Below, in pieces: positions 61,455-64,000 of a DNA stretch of 64,000 nucleotides. The notes under the pieces were generated by a model, which saw nothing but the letters and a program-made list of their open reading frames with translations, was not told the origin of the DNA and searched no databases. The stretch spans positions 120,758 to 184,757 of the forward strand of contig NZ_BNBZ01000016.1 of the NCBI RefSeq assembly GCF_014656215.1, written 5' to 3'. The stretch comes from Streptomyces zaomyceticus. GTDB taxonomy: Bacteria > Actinomycetota > Actinomycetes > Streptomycetales > Streptomycetaceae. Position numbers and translations under genes: made by a program. The first letter of the stretch is position 1. Each line of letters opens with the position of its first letter.

Positions 61455-63770
61455 TCAGCTCTTGTCGCCGACGCTGTCGTCACTGTCGTCCTCGTCGAGG
61501 TCGCCGTCCTCGTCGTCCTCGTCCAGCTCGTCGCCCTCGTCGTCGATGTCGAGGACTTCGCCCTCGACGTCCTCGACGTCCACGTCGTCCACGTCGTCGA
61601 GCGCGACGACGTCGTCCGACTCGTCCTCCGACTCGTCGAACGCGTCGACGAACTCGATGCCGTCCATCTCTGCGAGCCGGTCCGAGGCGTCCGTGGCCCC
61701 GTCCTTGTCGGCCTCCAGGGCCTTGGCGAACCACTCCCGCGCCTCGGGCTCACGACTGGCGGCGAGCAGCGCGTCGGCGTAGGCGTACCGCAGGCGCGCG
61801 GTCCACGGGTGAACGGCGCTGGAAGCGAGCTCGGGGCTCTGCAGCGTCACGATGGCCGCGTCGAGCTGTCCCAGGTCCCGGCGAGCACCGGCGGCCACGA
61901 GCCGCATCTCGACCTGACCGGCCTTGTCCAGCTTCTGCACCTCGGGTTCACCGGCCATCGCGAGCGCACGCTCGGGCCGGCCGAGACCGCGCTCGCAGTC
62001 GGCCATGACGGGCCAGAGCTCGACGCCACCGCTCATCCGGCGGGCGGCACGGAACTCGGCCAGGGCCTCGGAGTACTTCTGCGTGGCGTACGCGGCGAAG
62101 CCGGCGGCCTCGCGCACGGCGGCGACACGGGAGGCGAGCCGCAGGGCGACCCTGGAGTAGCCGTACGCCGCCTCCGGGTCCTCGTCGATCAGCTGAGCGA
62201 CCATGACGAGGTTGCGCGAGACGTCCTCGGCGAGCCCCTTGGGCAGGCTCATCAGCTCCTGGCGCACATCCGGGTCGATCTCCTCACCGGTGACCTCCGG
62301 CGGGATCGGCAGCCGCTTGATGGGCGCGCGGTCGCTCCGCTCCCGGTCGTCACGGCCGCGGAACCCACCGCGGTCGCCACCCCGGTCGTCACGGCCGCGG
62401 TATCCGCCACGGTCGCCGCCGCGGTCGTCACGGCCGCGGTACCCACCACGGCTGTCGCCACCACGGTCGTCACGGCGGAAGCCGCCACCACCCCGGTTGT
62501 CGTCCCGGCGGAACGACGAGGGACGCTCGCCGCCACGGTCGTCCCGGCGGAAGCCACCGCGGTCGCCGCCGCGGTCGTCGCGCGGGAAGGAGGGCCGGTC
62601 GTCACGACGGAACGACGAGGGACGCTCGCCACCGCGGTCGTCCCGGCGGAACCCACCGCGGTCGCCGCCACGGTCGTCACGGGGGAACGACGGCCGGTCA
62701 TCGCGACGGAAGCCACCACGATCGCCACCACCGCGGTTGTCGCCACCGCGGTCGTCACGACGGAACCCACCGCCACCGCGGTTGTCTCCACCACGGTTGT
62801 CGTCACGACGGAAGCCACCACGGTCGCCACCGCCACGGTTGTCACCGCCGCGGTCGTCCCGGCGGAACCCACCGCGGTCGCCACCGCCACGGTCGTCCCG
62901 GCGGAACCCACCACGGTCGCCACCGCGGTCGTCGCGCGGGAAGGAGGGCCGGTCGTCACGACGGAACGACGAGGGACGCTCGCCACCGCGGTCGTCACGG
63001 CGGAACCCACCGCGGTCGCCGCCACGGTCGTCACGGGGGAACGACGGCCGGTCATCGCGACGGAAGCCACCACGATCGCCGCCGCGGTTGTCGCCACCGC
63101 GGTCGTCACGACGGAACCCACCGCCACCGCGGTTGTCTCCACCACGGTTGTCGTCACGGCGGAACCCACCACGGTCGCCACCGCCACGGTTGTCACCGCC
63201 GCGGTCGTCCCGGCGGAACCCACCGCGGTCGCCGCCGCGGTCGTCACGCGGGAAGGAGGGCCGGTCGTCACGACGGAACGACGACGGACGCTCGCCACCG
63301 CGGTCGTCACGGCGGAACCCACCGCCGGCGCCACGATTGTCGCCGCCACGGTCGTCACGACGGAAGCCACCACGATCGCCGCCGCGGTTGTCGCCACCGC
63401 GGTCGTCACGACGGAACCCACCGCCACCGCGGTTGTCTCCACCACGGTTGTCGTCACGGCGGAACCCACCACGGTCGCCACCGCCACGGTTGTCACCACC
63501 GCGGTCATCACGACGGAACCCACCGCCGGCGCCACGGTTGTCGCCGCCACGGTCGTCGCGGCGGAAGCCACCACGGTCGCCACCACCGCGGTTGTCACCG
63601 CCACGGTTGTCACCGCCGCGGTCATCACGACGGAACCCACCGCCGCCACGGTTGTCACCACCGCGGTTGTCGTCCCGGCGCGGCCCACGGAAGCCGCCTC
63701 GGTCGCCACCGGCACCGTCCCTGCGACGCGGTTCGCGCTCCGGACGGTCGTCGGGAGAGTTGGTGGACAT
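61455..63770 (-). CDS. RG/RDD-repeat TPR protein with acidic tail
   Basis: A 771-residue protein in three zones. Residues 1-475 consist almost only of R, D, G, F, P and S repeats of the type RDDRGGDRGGFR, with some ERPSSFRRDDRPSFPRD units. Residues about 480-700 are helical TPR-like (QELMSLPKGLAEDVSRNLVM, EALAEFRAARRMSGGVELWP, ARLRYAYADALLAA). Residues 705-771 are nearly pure Asp/Glu/Ser/Val. Strong charge segregation predicts disorder and condensation or RNA/protein binding. ATG 63770 has AGGAG upstream. It is downstream of an rRNA operon terminator. Repeat length probably varies between strains. No enzyme motif. Confidence 0.8.
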   Translation of the reverse strand: MSTNSPDDRPEREPRRRDGAGGDRGGFRGPRRDDNRGGDNRGGGGFRRDDRGGDNRGGDNRGGGDRGGFRRDDRGGDNRGAGGGFRRDDRGGDNRGGGDRGGFRRDDNRGGDNRGGGGFRRDDRGGDNRGGDRGGFRRDDRGGDNRGAGGGFRRDDRGGERPSSFRRDDRPSFPRDDRGGDRGGFRRDDRGGDNRGGGDRGGFRRDDNRGGDNRGGGGFRRDDRGGDNRGGDRGGFRRDDRPSFPRDDRGGDRGGFRRDDRGGERPSSFRRDDRPSFPRDDRGGDRGGFRRDDRGGGDRGGFRRDDRGGDNRGGGDRGGFRRDDNRGGDNRGGGGFRRDDRGGDNRGGGDRGGFRRDDRPSFPRDDRGGDRGGFRRDDRGGERPSSFRRDDRPSFPRDDRGGDRGGFRRDDRGGERPSSFRRDDNRGGGGFRRDDRGGDSRGGYRGRDDRGGDRGGYRGRDDRGGDRGGFRGRDDRERSDRAPIKRLPIPPEVTGEEIDPDVRQELMSLPKGLAEDVSRNLVMVAQLIDEDPEAAYGYSRVALRLASRVAAVREAAGFAAYATQKYSEALAEFRAARRMSGGVELWPVMADCERGLGRPERALAMAGEPEVQKLDKAGQVEMRLVAAGARRDLGQLDAAIVTLQSPELASSAVHPWTARLRYAYADALLAASREPEAREWFAKALEADKDGATDASDRLAEMDGIEFVDAFDESEDESDDVVALDDVDDVDVEDVEGEVLDIDDEGDELDEDDEDGDLDEDDSDDSVGDKS
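62345..63710. repeat. Large coding tandem-repeat block
   Basis: About 1.37 kb of near-identical units (such as GGCGACCGCGGTGGCTTCCG on the coding strand) in higher-order copies. A long block starting GTCGTCGCGCGGGAAGGAGG occurs near 62577, again near 62929 and as a variant near 63237, about 350 and 310 bp apart. It will cause long spurious frames on all strands. Confidence 0.85.
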
Positions 63771-63845
63771 CGGTGTGACTCCTGTCTTCGGGTACTGCAG
63801 TCATTCTCGCGCAGCCGGCACTCAGCCGCGCATCGGAAAAGTCAA

Positions 63846-63898
63846 GCAAAAAACAAAAGGACCCCTGGTCCCAGCGTGAACGCTGGGACCAGGGGTCC
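63846..63898 (-). terminator. Intrinsic terminator of the rRNA operon
   Basis: An 18-bp perfect stem (GGACCCCTGGTCCCAGCG with complement) and a 4-nt loop. On the minus strand it is followed by T-rich CCTTTTGTTTTTTGC, which is unusual in this GC-rich window and fits a strong rho-independent stop after 5S. Confidence 0.92.
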
Positions 63899-63907
63899 TG
63901 AAGAATT

Positions 63908-64000
63908 GTTCGGCGGCGTCCTACTCTCCCACAGGGTCCCCCCTGCAGTACCATCGGCGCTGAAAGGCTTAGCTTCCGGGTTCGGAATGTAACCGGGCGT
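63908..64000 (-). rRNA. rrf: 5S ribosomal RNA, 3' portion (runs off the window)
   Basis: On the minus strand the end is recognisable 5S text: CGGTTACATTCCGAACCCGG, then AAGCTAAGCCTTTCAGCGCC, GATGGTACTGCAGG and CCCTGTGGGAGAGTAGGACG. The 5' part, and the 23S and 16S genes, would lie outside to the right. About 93 of roughly 120 bases are present. Confidence 0.95.

Noticed and set aside
62340..63710. Possible CRISPR array
   Set aside because: The repeats have no unique spacers of constant length, stay in one coding frame, and no cas genes are near.
61452..63992. 846-codon plus-strand frame rich in Val/Thr/Ala opposite the RDD-repeat gene
   Set aside because: It is the antisense reading of the repeat tract and runs through the terminator and 5S rRNA. 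It has no RBS and no sensible product.

Overview
The window is chromosomal DNA of a Streptomyces or close relative. Supporting evidence: very high GC with strong third-position bias, GTG/TTG starts, many 1-4 nt stop/start overlaps, a SepF-like/der/cmk/tyrA/scpAB/parA/ald/pyrG/recN/tlyA backbone, an Rpf-LysM cell-wall hydrolase, a DmdR/IdeR-type iron box and an actinobacterial 5S rRNA at the right edge. It looks like core chromosome rather than a mobile island. I see no integrase, IS element, CRISPR array or tRNA.

Layout. 0-7 kb: GNAT enzyme and orphan amino-acid-type lipoprotein, DUF5685 protein with a Cys-rich tail, SepF-like protein, 14-TM MFS exporter, PAP2-like membrane protein. 7-11.6 kb: I78-type small protein, orphan cytochrome oxidase subunit I, WYL regulator, GT4 glycosyltransferase. 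11.6-17.4 kb: a branched-chain-amino-acid-type (HAAT) ABC system split over two divergent units, with LivH, LivM and LivG fused in one polypeptide followed by LivF. 17.4-19.5 kb: Rpf-LysM protein and two unknowns. 19.7-24.3 kb: der, plsC-like, cmk, tyrA, aroH on the minus strand. 24.4-30.8 kb: YidB-like, DUF952, Rieske and RlaP-type genes, then a tightly overlapping minus-strand operon pnuC-nadR-Nudix/wHTH-ADP-ribosylglycohydrolase-RlaP with a palindrome over its promoter. 31-36 kb: rluB-like, scpB, scpA, an unknown and an orphan parA. 36-43 kb: ald, a NB-ARC/TPR protein, a repeat-rich non-coding stretch, ADP-ribose pyrophosphatase-like Nudix, pyrG. 43-51.4 kb: GH15 enzyme, then BBE oxidase, amine oxidase, APC permease and PucR regulator (probable amine catabolism). 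51.6-57.2 kb: GT4, MraY/WecA-like enzyme, recN, NAD kinase, tlyA. 57.2-61.4 kb: small unknown, SCP2-like, iron-box ABC ATPase, NagD-like HAD phosphatase, DUF1015. 61.4-64 kb: a large RG/RDD-repeat TPR protein with an acidic tail, a strong rRNA terminator and the 3' part of 5S rRNA.

The most interesting unit is the NAD/ADP-ribose operon (26.5-30.8 kb). It joins pyridine import, NMN adenylylation, a Nudix-fold putative repressor and ADP-ribose removal to an RlaP-family nucleotidyltransferase, and a second RlaP homologue converges on it 33 bp away. This suggests a NAD-linked nucleic-acid-end or ADP-ribose processing system. Also notable are the triple Liv fusion, three P-loop proteins lacking the Walker A lysine, a PAP2 protein lacking two expected arginines, and the near-rRNA RDD-repeat protein with roughly 300-350 bp internal DNA duplications. 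All functions are inferred from the sequence and family knowledge; no database search was run.
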